A DNA stretch of 26,872 nt, taken from Trachelipus rathkii. Lineage: Eukaryota; Arthropoda; Malacostraca; Isopoda; Trachelipodidae. Shown here piece after piece: positions 1 through 9,610 of this stretch. Below the pieces are notes generated by a model. That model was not told the origin of the DNA, made no database searches, and saw nothing but the letters and a program-made list of their open reading frames with translations. The stretch is from contig JABUQX010095426.1 of the NCBI GenBank assembly GCA_015478945.1, positions 57,501 to 84,372 of the forward strand, read 5' to 3'. The position numbers and the translations under genes are program-made. Every line of letters starts with the position of its first letter. Within the stretch, counting starts at the first letter, position 1.

Positions 1-577
1 GTACAACCTAGATTTTTGGCAACTAGCCTCCTTAGAAGAAGGTGTGATGCCAGCCGGAATCGGATATAGACAATCTCGATCGTACGTGTCCCATACTATA
101 CCCTATTTGCCCCCCTAATTTGAGAACCTACCTTTTTTTTTGAGAAATATTTATTGAACTCTTTTTGTTATTCTACGGTCCTATTATTTGATGAACCTAT
201 AATTTATTTGAGAAACCTCTTTTTTTTATTACAAGCAATACGTTTAGTTATAGTTATTTATTTAAGTTTGTTAGTTAAGTTATTTATTATTTCATTACGT
301 TTTTTCATGACCTTATTTAACATAACCTTGTTGTTTTTTTCACATTGTCGTCCTGACTATTTTGTTTTATATTTTAATCGTTTTGTTTATTTATTTTCAT
401 CGTCGGGATGATACGCAAATTCATTACGTGTCGAGCGTTCGTTATCAGGTGATTGATCGCAAATACATCGAGCCACACCGCCATCGTTCGAGTGACGTAT
501 TTTTTATACACACTTTCACGTACCAGTATTCGAGCCTCCACTGGACTCGAAATTCGCCCGTCGCATTTTATAATATA
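1..577. other. T-rich DNA, no recognised gene
   Basis: The first 118 bases are moderately GC-rich and hold a short open frame that enters from the left edge and stops at 116-118 (see findings). From about 120 to 370 the plus strand is strongly T-rich, and the open frames there translate to low-complexity F/L/I/Y strings typical of T-rich non-coding DNA. 410-545 is more complex but gives no recognisable protein or RNA. Confidence 0.5.
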
Positions 578-799
578 TATTATAATTATATAATATATAT
601 ATATATATACTAGAACATATATATTATATATTAATATAATTTATATATATATATAAGTATATAAAATATAGTAAATATATATATTATATATATAATATAA
701 TATAATATATATATAATATAGTATATATATTAATATATTAATATATATTATATATTAATATAATATATTATATAATATATTAATATATCTAAATATATA
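578..799. repeat. AT microsatellite block
   Basis: The block is almost pure A and T, with TATA, TAATAT and TTAATA words. It is an interrupted (AT)n tract and not a clean dinucleotide array. Confidence 0.9.
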
Positions 800-1504
800 A
801 ACCATAACCACTCACACACACATACATACACACTAACAACTCACACAAACACACACACCATTACACACCCACATCTATATTCACGGACTCACGCGAGTGG
901 TTTCGCTACTCCTCACGAAAATTTCACCTCAAAAATCGCTCCTGTGCCATCGTGTGCTTTAAACTTCCTTCACCTAACGTCTGAATTCCTCACCGCTCAG
1001 CCACGAGTTAATATTAATGATATTATTATAGTATTCGAGATTCCCACATGTCATCCAAATCAAGAATAGTATACTCCTGACTTCATATAAGAGGCAAACA
1101 GCGGATCCTTTAAATCCACAAACTCAGGACGGCAAACAGATCTTAGTTAGAATCATAAATTTTATATTTCCAGGTTTATAAATATGAAACGCAAGTCCAG
1201 CGGCTTCCCCAAATAATAATTATAATGAATATTATAATATATATAAATTAATAAATATTACATCATAATAATATAATATAATTTTTATATAATTATTTAA
1301 TTACGAAATGTTTATGTTAAATATAAATTAGAAAAATATTTAACATTAATAATATAATATAATAATAAAATATGTAGATAAATATTTGAATGTCTAGCAA
1401 AAGAAACAAAGGTAAAAAATTAATAACTCAAAGCTATATTATTAAAAATATATAGCAAGAGTGTAGTGAACAGGTAAGTAATGTATTGTTTTCTGTAAAA
1501 TTGG
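800..1504. other. Unrecognised sequence with a short CA-rich tract
   Basis: About 806-870 is CA-rich. 880-1200 has mixed composition without a long open frame. 1200-1500 is A/T-rich. I see no gene, RNA or transposon signature. Confidence 0.5.
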
Positions 1505-2250
1505 GTGCCTATCATTTCAAGGTGTTATCTTTTGTGAGTAATGGAACCCTTTAAGAATCTGATGAAAGCTAGGGACCCCCTTCCTCAGAAATATTCACAT
1601 AACCACAACTTTGCATGCAATGTGTATCATGAACTCTATTTATTGATCTTTGATTCTAACATACATATACGGCAGACACATTTCCATCATGAACTTTTTT
1701 TTTTTTGCAAAATGTAATAACCACTAATTGTAAGCATGATATGCAATCCTCTACTGCATACTCCTACTATTCTCATTATCTACTTTATTTCATTGAGAAG
1801 GTTGTTCTTGTTTGCCTTGAATAAGAATATGGAACTGTGAAGTGGTCTTTGACAAAGTGACATCCTGCTGAAAACCCTGATTCACAAAGGTATGTGGTAG
1901 CAAAGGGAATCCTAGCACTTATAGTTCGCTTTACAAAACGAGAGTTGGCTTGTGTCAATGCACATTAGAAGTTTGCAAGACTCTTGGAATTGAACTATTT
2001 CAGCAACATTTTCTTTGGCCTCTGGTCAATGAGATCATCATTGACAAGGTCTTTATCATTGACACAGTCTATGTCGGCTAGGAAAGGACTACGAATCCAT
2101 GTTTCAACTTTAAGGTGATTCGAGTCAAAGTAATCTTTGAAAGAGTTCTGCAGAGTATTCAGATATCTGCAGAATACTGCTTGTAGAGAAACTGACATAG
2201 CGTTGTTACTTTCACTTCCATATTGCAGAAGCACTTCTTCTAACATTATT
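1505..2250 (-). mobile_element. hAT DNA transposon remnant (3' part)
   Basis: The minus strand carries the C-terminal end of a hAT-superfamily transposase (1785-2246). Beyond its stop, towards lower coordinates, lies a non-coding tail whose 1538-1600 part (words such as GAATCTGATGAAAGCTA and GGACCC) resembles the sub-terminal sequence I remember for hAT and non-autonomous hAT elements. The order transposase C-terminus, short 3' UTR, terminal region is what one 3' end of a hAT element should show. The outer end is placed near 1505-1515 from a loose TIR-like stretch; no target duplication was identified. The 5' part is missing, and the copy stops where the AT microsatellite at 2253 begins. Confidence 0.75.
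1785..2246 (-). pseudogene. hAT transposase C-terminus, two in-frame stops
   Basis: The frame read from 2246 down to the TAA at 1785-1787 is 153 codons, broken only by stops at 1995-1997 and 1965-1967. The upper part holds the dimerisation-region pattern of ZBED5/SCAND3-like hAT proteins (LQNSFKDYF, then WIRSPFLADID, then LVNDDLIDQR). The lower part holds the hallmark IPFATTYLCESGFSA at 1866-1910. In the family this motif belongs to the folded RNase-H-like catalytic domain, close to the C-terminus. Intact hAT transposases are usually around 600 residues or more, so only about the last quarter is here. The DDE catalytic residues upstream are absent. The Met at 2244-2246 is not a real start: homology is simply lost into AT repeats. 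With two stops and no N-terminus it cannot make a working transposase, although reading frame is kept throughout, which suggests moderate age. Confidence 0.85.
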
Positions 2251-2252
2251 AT

Positions 2253-2640
2253 ACTACTTATATATATATATATATATTATATATTTATATATATTATACT
2301 CTATATTATATAATATATTATAATAATAAAATAATATAAACATATATACTCCTGTAACTATATAATATATCTATTATCTCTCTATATATATCTATTATAA
2401 TTAGTGATAAAACTACTTTTTTTTCATCTCTCTCTCTATCTCTATATATCTTTTCATACATATATTCATATTATATCATATATATAATCTCTCTTATATA
2501 TTCATATATATCGTATATATATCTTATAGTCTCTATCTTAGTGATATATCTATATTTCTCTTCATATATCTATACTCATCTATATTATATCTATAGTATA
2601 TACTATATATATAATACTATCTATTATCTATTTTATATAT
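2253..2640. repeat. AT/ATCT microsatellite block
   Basis: An interrupted (AT)n tract mixed with CTAT and ATCT words and short CT runs (for example around 2425-2450). It cuts off the hAT remnant on its left side. Confidence 0.85.
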
Positions 2641-2650
2641 ATATATTAAT

Positions 2651-3350
2651 TTCTACTTATTACCCACATCTTGCCTCTTCATCCGCACGTAATTGGTCAG
2701 GGAAATCGTATTCCTGTATGGGTTTCTGTACCCACAGGGATGCACGTGCTAGGAATATTTTAGCGTCCTCCCGCGATTATGCAAGGCCCCAGCTTCTCTC
2801 AGCGGCGACGTAGTCGGATGCTTGCCCACCGTATCAGGAGCGCGCGTGGGCCTCGCATCCAGTACGCGGCTTTTCCAAATGCGAGCAAGCTCATTCAGAT
2901 ACATCGTGATTTTTCTTGTCTCTCTTGTCGTAACTTGCACTTCGCGCGTTCTCGTTCGCGTCATGTGTTGGCTCTATTGGTTGCAGTGACAGTGTGTGTC
3001 TCTCTTTCGATAGCACTCTTACACGCTCGTATACTCACATCTCCTATGTCTCTCTCGCAAACTTGCAATACGTAATATCTGCAGAAATCTCTCTACTAGC
3101 TACAAATTTTTTTTGCTTCGGTTCACTCTGTTCGCTGCGTTTCTCCCTTTCTCTCGAACGGACGACTCGAAGCCCATACTGAGAGGTCTTTCCGTCATGC
3201 CTGTTCTTAGGCGAGAGTGCCAAATAACTAGCTTCACTCTCTATAACTCTCCACTGAGACCAAACGTGTGATCATTTCTATTTTTAAAATGGGGGCTCCA
3301 GGCCTTTGAGCTACTCTCTTCAGCCAATTCATGGTACAGAGAAACGGGTG
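2651..3350. other. GC- and CpG-rich island, identity unknown
   Basis: This stretch is far richer in G+C than its neighbours. By eye I count more than 20 CpG dinucleotides between 2690 and 2965. Open frames on both strands (for example 2779-3075 plus, 2749-2964 minus) overlap each other and match no family I know, so neither is called as a gene. A stem-loop with arms around 2712-2724 and 2730-2740 sits at its left end. It could be a decayed exon, a promoter-like CpG-rich patch or a piece of an unrecognised retroelement. Confidence 0.4.
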
Positions 3351-3384
3351 CTTTAAAAAACTAACGCTTGAAGCGTTTCTTTTT

Positions 3385-3530
3385 TGGGGACGTGGATGGC
3401 CTAGTGTTAGAGCATCCGGTTATTGTTTGAATTCTACTTTCCTCTCTCTCTCTCCTCTTTCTTCGCGGACGCGGTGCCAATGTTCGAATCCCGCTGACGG
3501 AGAGTAAAATCTCCTGTGACTCCATTTAGT
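3385..3530 (+). mobile_element. tRNA-derived SINE with Pol III A and B boxes
   Basis: An A-box-like sequence (TGGCCTAGTGTTAGAGCATC, 3397-3416) and a B-box (TGTTCGAATCCCGC, 3481-3494) occur in the order and orientation of a tRNA gene. The spacing is longer than in a normal tRNA because a CT-rich insert of about 30 bases (3436-3464) sits in the anticodon/variable region. The A box has lost one base from the usual TAGTGGTTAGAG form. The closing T arm (GTTCGAATCCCGCTGACGG) is preserved. This is best explained as the tRNA-related head of a SINE, since the acceptor stem does not pair cleanly. The 3' body after about 3510 is uncertain because a fold-back element follows directly. Confidence 0.7.
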
Positions 3531-3537
3531 TTAAATG

Positions 3538-3662
3538 AATTTTTTGATGTATATTGTCTACAAATATTTGGAGGTTTTGCAAGAATTCATTTTTGTATAT
3601 TGGTATATCTTTAATGAATTCTTAAAACCTCCAATAATTTAGGCAGTACTATCAAAAATTAA
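3538..3662. mobile_element. Fold-back (MITE-like) element
   Basis: Two arms of about 50 bp (3538-3590 and 3613-3662) are near-perfect reverse complements; the shared core reads TTGGAGGTTTT..AAGAATTCAT. The loop is about 22 bases. TTAAA occurs on both sides (3531-3535 and 3659-3663), possibly a target-site duplication, though it is not symmetrically placed. There is no coding capacity. Confidence 0.7.
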
Positions 3663-3880
3663 ACCAACAACTGATAGACTCCACAAGCAATCGATCTTTA
3701 GAAATTTTCCTCTTCTCTTTCACGCTCTGAACGAGGACTACCGGCAAAAGAACGAGATGAAAAGTTTTGCTTTTTTCGTATATATTTCATTTAGCAAAAA
3801 ATTAAATTTAATAATAATAAAAGTATTTCAAATAAATAAAATTAAGAATTTGCATCATTAAACCAATTTGCTTAATTCCT
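3663..3880. other. A-rich filler
   Basis: A/T-rich sequence with no long open frame and no recognised repeat. Confidence 0.4.
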
Positions 3881-4141
3881 TATATATATAGCTTATATAT
3901 ATAATATATATATATTATATATATATTACTTACTACTATATATATATATCTAATAATATATATATTCTATATCTTCATATATATATATATATATGCATAT
4001 ATATATATCTCTTCTTACTATATAATTATAACTATATACTATATATTATATCATATATATAATATATATCTTTATATATTAATTATCAATTACTATATAT
4101 ACTATATAATCTACTATATATATATATATAATATATATATA

Positions 4142-4184
<43 letters not shown>

Positions 4185-4220
4185 ATATATATTAATATAT
4201 ATATATATATTATATATCTT
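3881..4220. repeat. AT microsatellite block
   Basis: Long (AT)n runs interrupted by single C or AA/TT steps; the longest near-pure runs lie in 4110-4220. Confidence 0.9.
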
Positions 4221-4544
4221 ATACTAATCCTCAGATTTTTTCTGGCCTTCTTTACTTTTACATGCTGGAATAACTATATCTTATTTCTTTTTACATCCAT
4301 TTTTAATTACTTCAACTCGCTCAGGAGAATTTCCCAAATATGCACATCAACAATACACTTAATCAAATAATGCATAAATATATCAATTATCATTTAAATC
4401 TACAAATCTACAAACTAAATAAATAATAAATAAATCAAATCTTCAGCCCAACCTTCTTTTAAACACGTGATTTAAACTGCAAAATAATATGAAGTGAAGT
4501 GATAAAATACTATATTTGTATTTAAATACTGTAAAGTGTCCTCT
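4221..4544. other. AT-rich DNA, nothing recognised
   Basis: A/T-rich sequence without coding, RNA or transposon signals. Confidence 0.4.
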
Positions 4545-5065
4545 CCACACTCTCCTCACACATCTCTCCTCCAACAGACGCCCGTCTACCCGCTTCTTGC
4601 ACACACACTAACCACAAGCGTACATAAACATATATCTTAAGCACATGTATCAACGAGTTTAAACACCATGCAAGTGGCGCCACACACAACACACACAACA
4701 GCACATATAAATCACTTACACACATAACAACACGCACACACACACACACTACCACCTACACACACACAATCTCTCCCTCTCACACTTGCATACTCGAGAC
4801 ACACACCCAAAATGGGCATAACAGAAGAGCGAACAAATATACACAACTGCACACACACATTCATGCACGCACCAACATGCACCATATATAAATACAATTA
4901 CATACATCACTCACTACACTCTTGCACACTCCGTAGAAACACCGCACCCTTCAAAATGCGCATAACAGAAAGCGCGAACAAATGCATCACCAATGCACAC
5001 ACACATTTCCTGCACGCTACACACATTCATTGCAGCGCCACATCTCTCATCATCCAACACCAACT
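4545..5065. repeat. CA-rich region with a 144-bp tandem duplication
   Basis: The plus strand is rich in CACACA runs and poor in G. Inside it, the segment around 4809-4880 (AAAATGGGCATAACAGAAG, GCGAACAAAT, then CA repeats and CATGCACGCA) recurs at 4953-5023 with a few changes, giving a repeat offset of 144 bases. The two copies are about 4768-4911 and 4912-5050. The open frames here translate to H/T/C-rich low-complexity strings and are not genes. Confidence 0.8.
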
Positions 5066-5588
5066 CTCTCTCTCTCAAAATTTATGCTGACCATATAATT
5101 CAAAACTATCAAGGTGACCATTGACACTAATACAAACTTTTTATCTATTAAATCACGACCAAACTCGAATGCATCACGACTCACCACACCACACACACTC
5201 CACCAATTAGAATAATGTACTCATCATTAGAGTATCATAAGTTTTCTTTTTCCCAAGAACTGGGTCATGAATCAATTTAAATCTTATTTTTATTTATCAC
5301 TACACTCTCATCTGATCTTGTTTCTTCACATATTATGACGCCAGCACAACAGTCGCACCATATAAATGGTAGCGCATACGACCAGAGCAAAACAGTCCAA
5401 ACAGGTGTTTATTAAATTCATCTACGCATAGCACACTACACCACACAACACACAACCTACACAACACTCGCAACCCGCTGACATTAGAAAACACATATTA
5501 AAACGCACACACTGCAAGTGTGCATTGTCACATAGAGAATTCACTGTAGTAGCAGACGCACTCAAAGTGCCAAAAAAACACATAGGGC
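5066..5588. other. Unrecognised mixed sequence
   Basis: C-rich on the plus strand, with scattered CA words. No gene, RNA or transposon motif was recognised. Confidence 0.4.
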
Positions 5589-5663
5589 AAGGAGGGCGAA
5601 ACATCAACATATAAAGAAGGGCGAAACATCAACATACAAAGATGGGCGAAATATCCCCATGTT
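5589..5663. repeat. 25-bp minisatellite, three copies
   Basis: Three tandem units start at 5589, 5614 and 5639. The shared core is GGGCGAAACATCAACATA. The first two units are almost identical; the third has diverged at its 3' half (GGGCGAAATATCCCCATG). Confidence 0.9.
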
Positions 5664-6724
5664 TACTAAGTACATACAAATCATACCGAAAGAGATTAAT
5701 GGATTTGTATATGAAAGTATATCTTGAAACATATTTACTAAAGGGAATAAAATTTACAAATAAAGATCAAAAATAAAAAAACATAAAATAAGATCAGCGA
5801 AAAATATATACATGAGTATTTTGCAATGGAAACATTCTTGAGACTAATTGTTTGCAATAAATGAAAAGGGGAAGTAATATAAATATGAATTTGCAGATTT
5901 AACTTTTCAATTTTGCTCATTGCGGGATTATATGAATCACTCATCTTTTTCACTTTTTTTCAATTTTTATATTATCAATAGAGTACATTTAATCTATATT
6001 TTTATAACAATTTATTATTTTTATTTTATTTATCTTATTGTATTATGTAATTATTAATCATATTTTAATATTATAATTTTTAAACTTAATCATTAATACG
6101 GTTATAGACATTATATTAGAATTTCAATGAAATTAAGATTAAATAACACAACTATAAATAACAAAATCAAATTTTGAATTATATTTAATATTTTGCAATC
6201 ATATGATAATATATTATTATTATTAATTTATATTATTATTTATATTTAAATTTTAGAGTAATTAATTATATATATTCATTATTTCGTGACATATCGAGAA
6301 AATATTTTTTACTTAATTATTAAATATTAGGTATGCGGCTATTAAGATTTTTGAAGCTTTATTTTATTTATACATTTATATAGTATTATTGAGAGAATTT
6401 TATTAAAATATAAATTTTTCCCTCAATATAGATGTAATATGCTAATCACCTATATAGAGATATAGTTTATATTATATATATAAACTTTACACAGAAATGA
6501 CGCAAACTGAAAACTTGTTAGGATAGGTAGTATATATACAGACTTATATAATAGAAGTTTGAATTAAATTTCCTAAATATTTACCTTAATACGATAATAT
6601 CACAAATGTATGAACTATACTAACTATATATTAATATAATAGGGTTATACTAAGCTACAGAATAGATATATAGTATATATATATATGGTATTATAGTGAT
6701 AGGTTTAGAATATTAGTTATAGTA
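5664..6724. other. AT-rich DNA, no gene
   Basis: A/T-rich, low-complexity sequence. The open frames translate to I/F/Y/K-rich strings without a domain. It gives way around 6725 to G-rich LINE sequence. Confidence 0.5.
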
Positions 6725-9240
6725 CGGTATACACGGAATATTAGGAGAGGAGGGGGTTGAGGTGGTATTATAGGTTATAGTGTAGAGGAGGAGGATCAGT
6801 AGAGTATGTAATGAATAGAGGAACGTATGGTACCTTACCTAAGCAACTAGAAGAATCTTTATATACAGTTAATTAAGAGTATTATATATAAATATATTTG
6901 TAGAGTTATTCAATAAGTGTATAAGAGATAGCTTGAACACACTCTTCGTCAGCAAACAACTGCACAATATTAACAGTAACGAAGAGGTGATATATTATAG
7001 TTAATTTGTGGGGTTTTGATGGTGCAGGGAATAGGGAAGAAGGAAGAGTTATTTTGGGGATGAGGTTATTATAAGGAGGTAGTGTAATGGGTTAAGAGTG
7101 ATTTTGTATTATAGTTAGAGAAGATGGTTGAGATGGTACCTGGCAGGTATAGTGAGTGAAGAATAATTATCCTAGTGAAAACATGATAAACATATAGAAC
7201 GTTAGAGGCGAGAATGGTGATGATGATTGCGCATTTGGAAGTTTGAGAGAGAAACGTTATATATGGAGCGGTATAGTTTCCCAAGGGATTGTGAGGAGAG
7301 AGTCGAGTAATAATTACCACGGCGCTTATAACTACAAATATAGGGTAAGGGAGAAATAAGGGGAACTGATATGAAAATATTATGGGGTATATGAGTTATT
7401 CGAGTGTTCTGTGGAGAGCAGATAAAAGTGGCAGAGTATCCATATGTCGAATAATTTTAAAGAGTGCAGTCAGTAAGTGACTCTGGTAAAGTGACACTGC
7501 TTGGTTGAAGAACAAGTGCGTTTAGGAGTGGTAGAGGATCTGTAGGGAATCAGTGCATATTACATTGAAATTTACAAATGAAATTAGAAAATATATGTGG
7601 AGAAGAAGATAAATGATATTATAAGGATCTCTTATGGATTTGCAGTTCTTCAGTTTTGATAGAAGTAATAGGAGCGAAGACTCATTCAATGGTCTCAAGG
7701 TAATCTAGTGTATTACAATGTTAGTGTAATATTGCGTAGGTGTATTAGGCTTCTGTTAAATGGAATCAAAAGTATAGAGGTATGATACTGAATAAGTTGA
7801 AGACTGGTATAGAATAAATTGAAACTGGTGATATTGGTCAAGTGAGATCACATAAGGTGTTTTTATAGTTATGTATGCTCTTTTTGCTTGGTATTCAATA
7901 GATGAGGATGGATGAGGGTTATGAAAAGAATTCGCACGGTGGTGTTGAGGATGTCGCAGGAAAATTATGGTGTTAAGAATATGATTGTATGAAATAGAGA
8001 TGTTAGTTGAGGGAGTATCTACCTATTATATAGCGAATGATTTGGTTCTGTGTGGCGAATCTTTGAGAGGATTGAGAGGATTGGTAGCTAGAGAGATTTG
8101 GCAGGGTGGTATAAAAGGAGGGGGCAAAAAGGTGAGATGATCGTCAGTGTATTATAAGAGTAAGTTGGTGTTATGTTGTATTGTACCGAGTGATGTATGA
8201 CTGACAGTATAAGTTAAGTTATTCATACTGTGAGCTCTTATTTACAGAGGAAATAAGTGTCTGAAAGTTAACACACGCTATTCTTAACGCAAATGATTGA
8301 TGAGTAAAGGAGAGGAACGGATGATGCAAGGAGATAATGATAATGAATAATTGTGAAATCAGGAGCAGGAAGGTGTATTAAGATCGAGTTGTTAGGATGA
8401 GATATAATGTAAAACTGAGGATAGAGAGTTTGAGTGTGCTAGTAAGGGTATGCTAATTACCTGGTATATTATTATTGATATATAAAATATATAGTAACAG
8501 AGTAGTGAGATAGTATATGGGTCCTGGAATTAATAGTAACTTATACGAATAAGATTCAATTGTGTTCAGAATGGAACTATTTAGAGATGAGCTAAGGTGT
8601 GAAGAAGCAAATTGAGATCAAAATATAAGAGGAAATGAACTTATTAAGAGTTGTGTGGTGTGAGAATACGGTTATATGAGTACATTGAGACGAATCACAC
8701 TAGAAAAGATCTGAGTGGATCAGAGGAGTTCGAGTCTATGGATATGGATGACACTATGATAGTCGGACCTTGAATTAGGGATCGTCTCCATATCAGTAGG
8801 CACATGTTGATTGGTGCGAATTCCGAACCGGCTGGGAGACACAAGAATGTGGGACCCGTTTCAGTAATATTGCGAGAGTGTATATTTAGAAGGATAGAAA
8901 CAGATTGATGTATATTTTGTGTTGTTAGAGGCGAGACGAAAGACAGTTGTAATAGAGCAGGAGTGAAGATGGCGGGCGAGAGGATTCGAGTGAGGGCGCG
9001 CGTATGGATTGTCGGCGCCCACCTGTCTCTAATGTGGATGTAACTCTATCATTATCTAAATACTATACCAAATTAGTGAAAGGGCTAACCATACCGAGCA
9101 ATGTCCATGGAAGCATTTAGAGTGAGGTTTACTGACTTGAGCGAAGAAGTTCTCATTAATTAATGGTACATATGTAGGGGTGAGAGAGCAGGTGAGGCTT
9201 GGGCTTTCTTTTTTCGACTTTTTGTTAATGTTTCATCTAA
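6725..9240 (+). mobile_element. LINE copy A, 5'-truncated and decayed
   Basis: A collinear series of degenerate motifs identifies a non-LTR retrotransposon ORF2 on the plus strand. They are: an FEDLYNV-like linker end (EESLYTV, about 6848-6868); WSGIVSQGIVRRESSNNYHG at 7264-7323 (family pattern W..AVI.PLYKGKG.R.E.SNYRGIS); LVEEQVRLGVVEDL at 7501-7542; LMDL at 7631-7642; DLVLCGES at 8039-8062; GTDDA around 8318-8332; a CAR..L.P segment at 8430-8465; a YGSE-like segment near 8505-8525; ELCGV around 8649; GRPRKRW-like sequence around 8820-8850; and a 3' tail GGGCTTTCTTTTTTCGACTT near 9200 shared with copy B. The endonuclease part is missing, as expected for 5' truncation during target-primed reverse transcription. 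Frameshifts and stops are frequent, so it is dead. The plus strand is strikingly C-poor. Confidence 0.8.
7264..8140 (+). pseudogene. Reverse transcriptase domain of LINE copy A
   Basis: This is the RT core, broken into several frames. Motif A survives as LMDL (7631-7642), with its aspartate kept. Motif C lies in an open stretch ending at a TGA at 8138-8140 and reads TYYIANDLVLCGES (8021-8062), where the family has LLYADDLVLCGES. The first catalytic aspartate is therefore replaced by asparagine and one extra codon is present. Downstream residues GLRGLVAREIW and GLK-like GGIKGGGKK follow the family order. In an active enzyme this domain copies the element RNA at the nicked target. Here motif loss plus stops rule that out. 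Confidence 0.8.
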
Positions 9241-9610
9241 CTTGAGCTTTATTACTTTATATTCTCACTGATATGAGCTATGTCATTACGTAGCAACCAT
9301 TTAATTAATCCATTTCATTTGGAAAATAATAGAAGGTAGAAGATATCTATAATAAGTAAATGATATATATATATAGGTCCTTATATATTATATATTATCT
9401 AGTCTCTAATTTTTAGTATTGTACTTTGATACCTATTTTTTAATAGTGATTTATTTTATGTGATAGGTTAGGTTTAAGGTATTAATGAATTAGGGTACTA
9501 GGTTAGGTATTTTTAGATTGTTTGGTTAGGTTAAAGAGATAACTAGTATTGATAACAATGTGGTAGAGAATAACAGTCGACATCTAATAATTACTATTTG
9601 GCTTATGGTT
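9241..9610. other. Spacer between two head-to-tail LINE copies
   Basis: AT-rich sequence between the 3' tail of copy A and the start of copy B. It contains a short (AT)n run (9362-9376) and the GGTTAGG-rich tract annotated separately. Confidence 0.5.
9461..9535 (+). repeat. Degenerate TTAGG-like tract
   Basis: The words GGTTAGGTTT (9466-9475), TTAGGG (about 9490-9495), GGTTAGGTA (9501-9509) and GGTTAGGTTA (9524-9533) fall within 75 bases. TTAGG is the canonical arthropod telomere unit. The units are not in uninterrupted tandem, so this may be a decayed interstitial telomeric tract or simply a chance TAGGT-rich sequence. Confidence 0.35.

Noticed and set aside
2749..3075. Overlapping open frames on both strands of the CpG-rich island
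   Set aside because: Neither strand gives a recognisable family, and GC-rich DNA lacks stop codons by composition.
3363..3382. Hairpin AACGCTTGAAGCGTT followed by a T-rich stretch, like a bacterial terminator
   Set aside because: The window is clearly eukaryotic and no gene ends there; treated as a chance palindrome.
7069..7320. Minus-strand open frame of 83 codons
   Set aside because: Antisense to the reverse transcriptase region of LINE copy A, which has clear plus-strand motifs.
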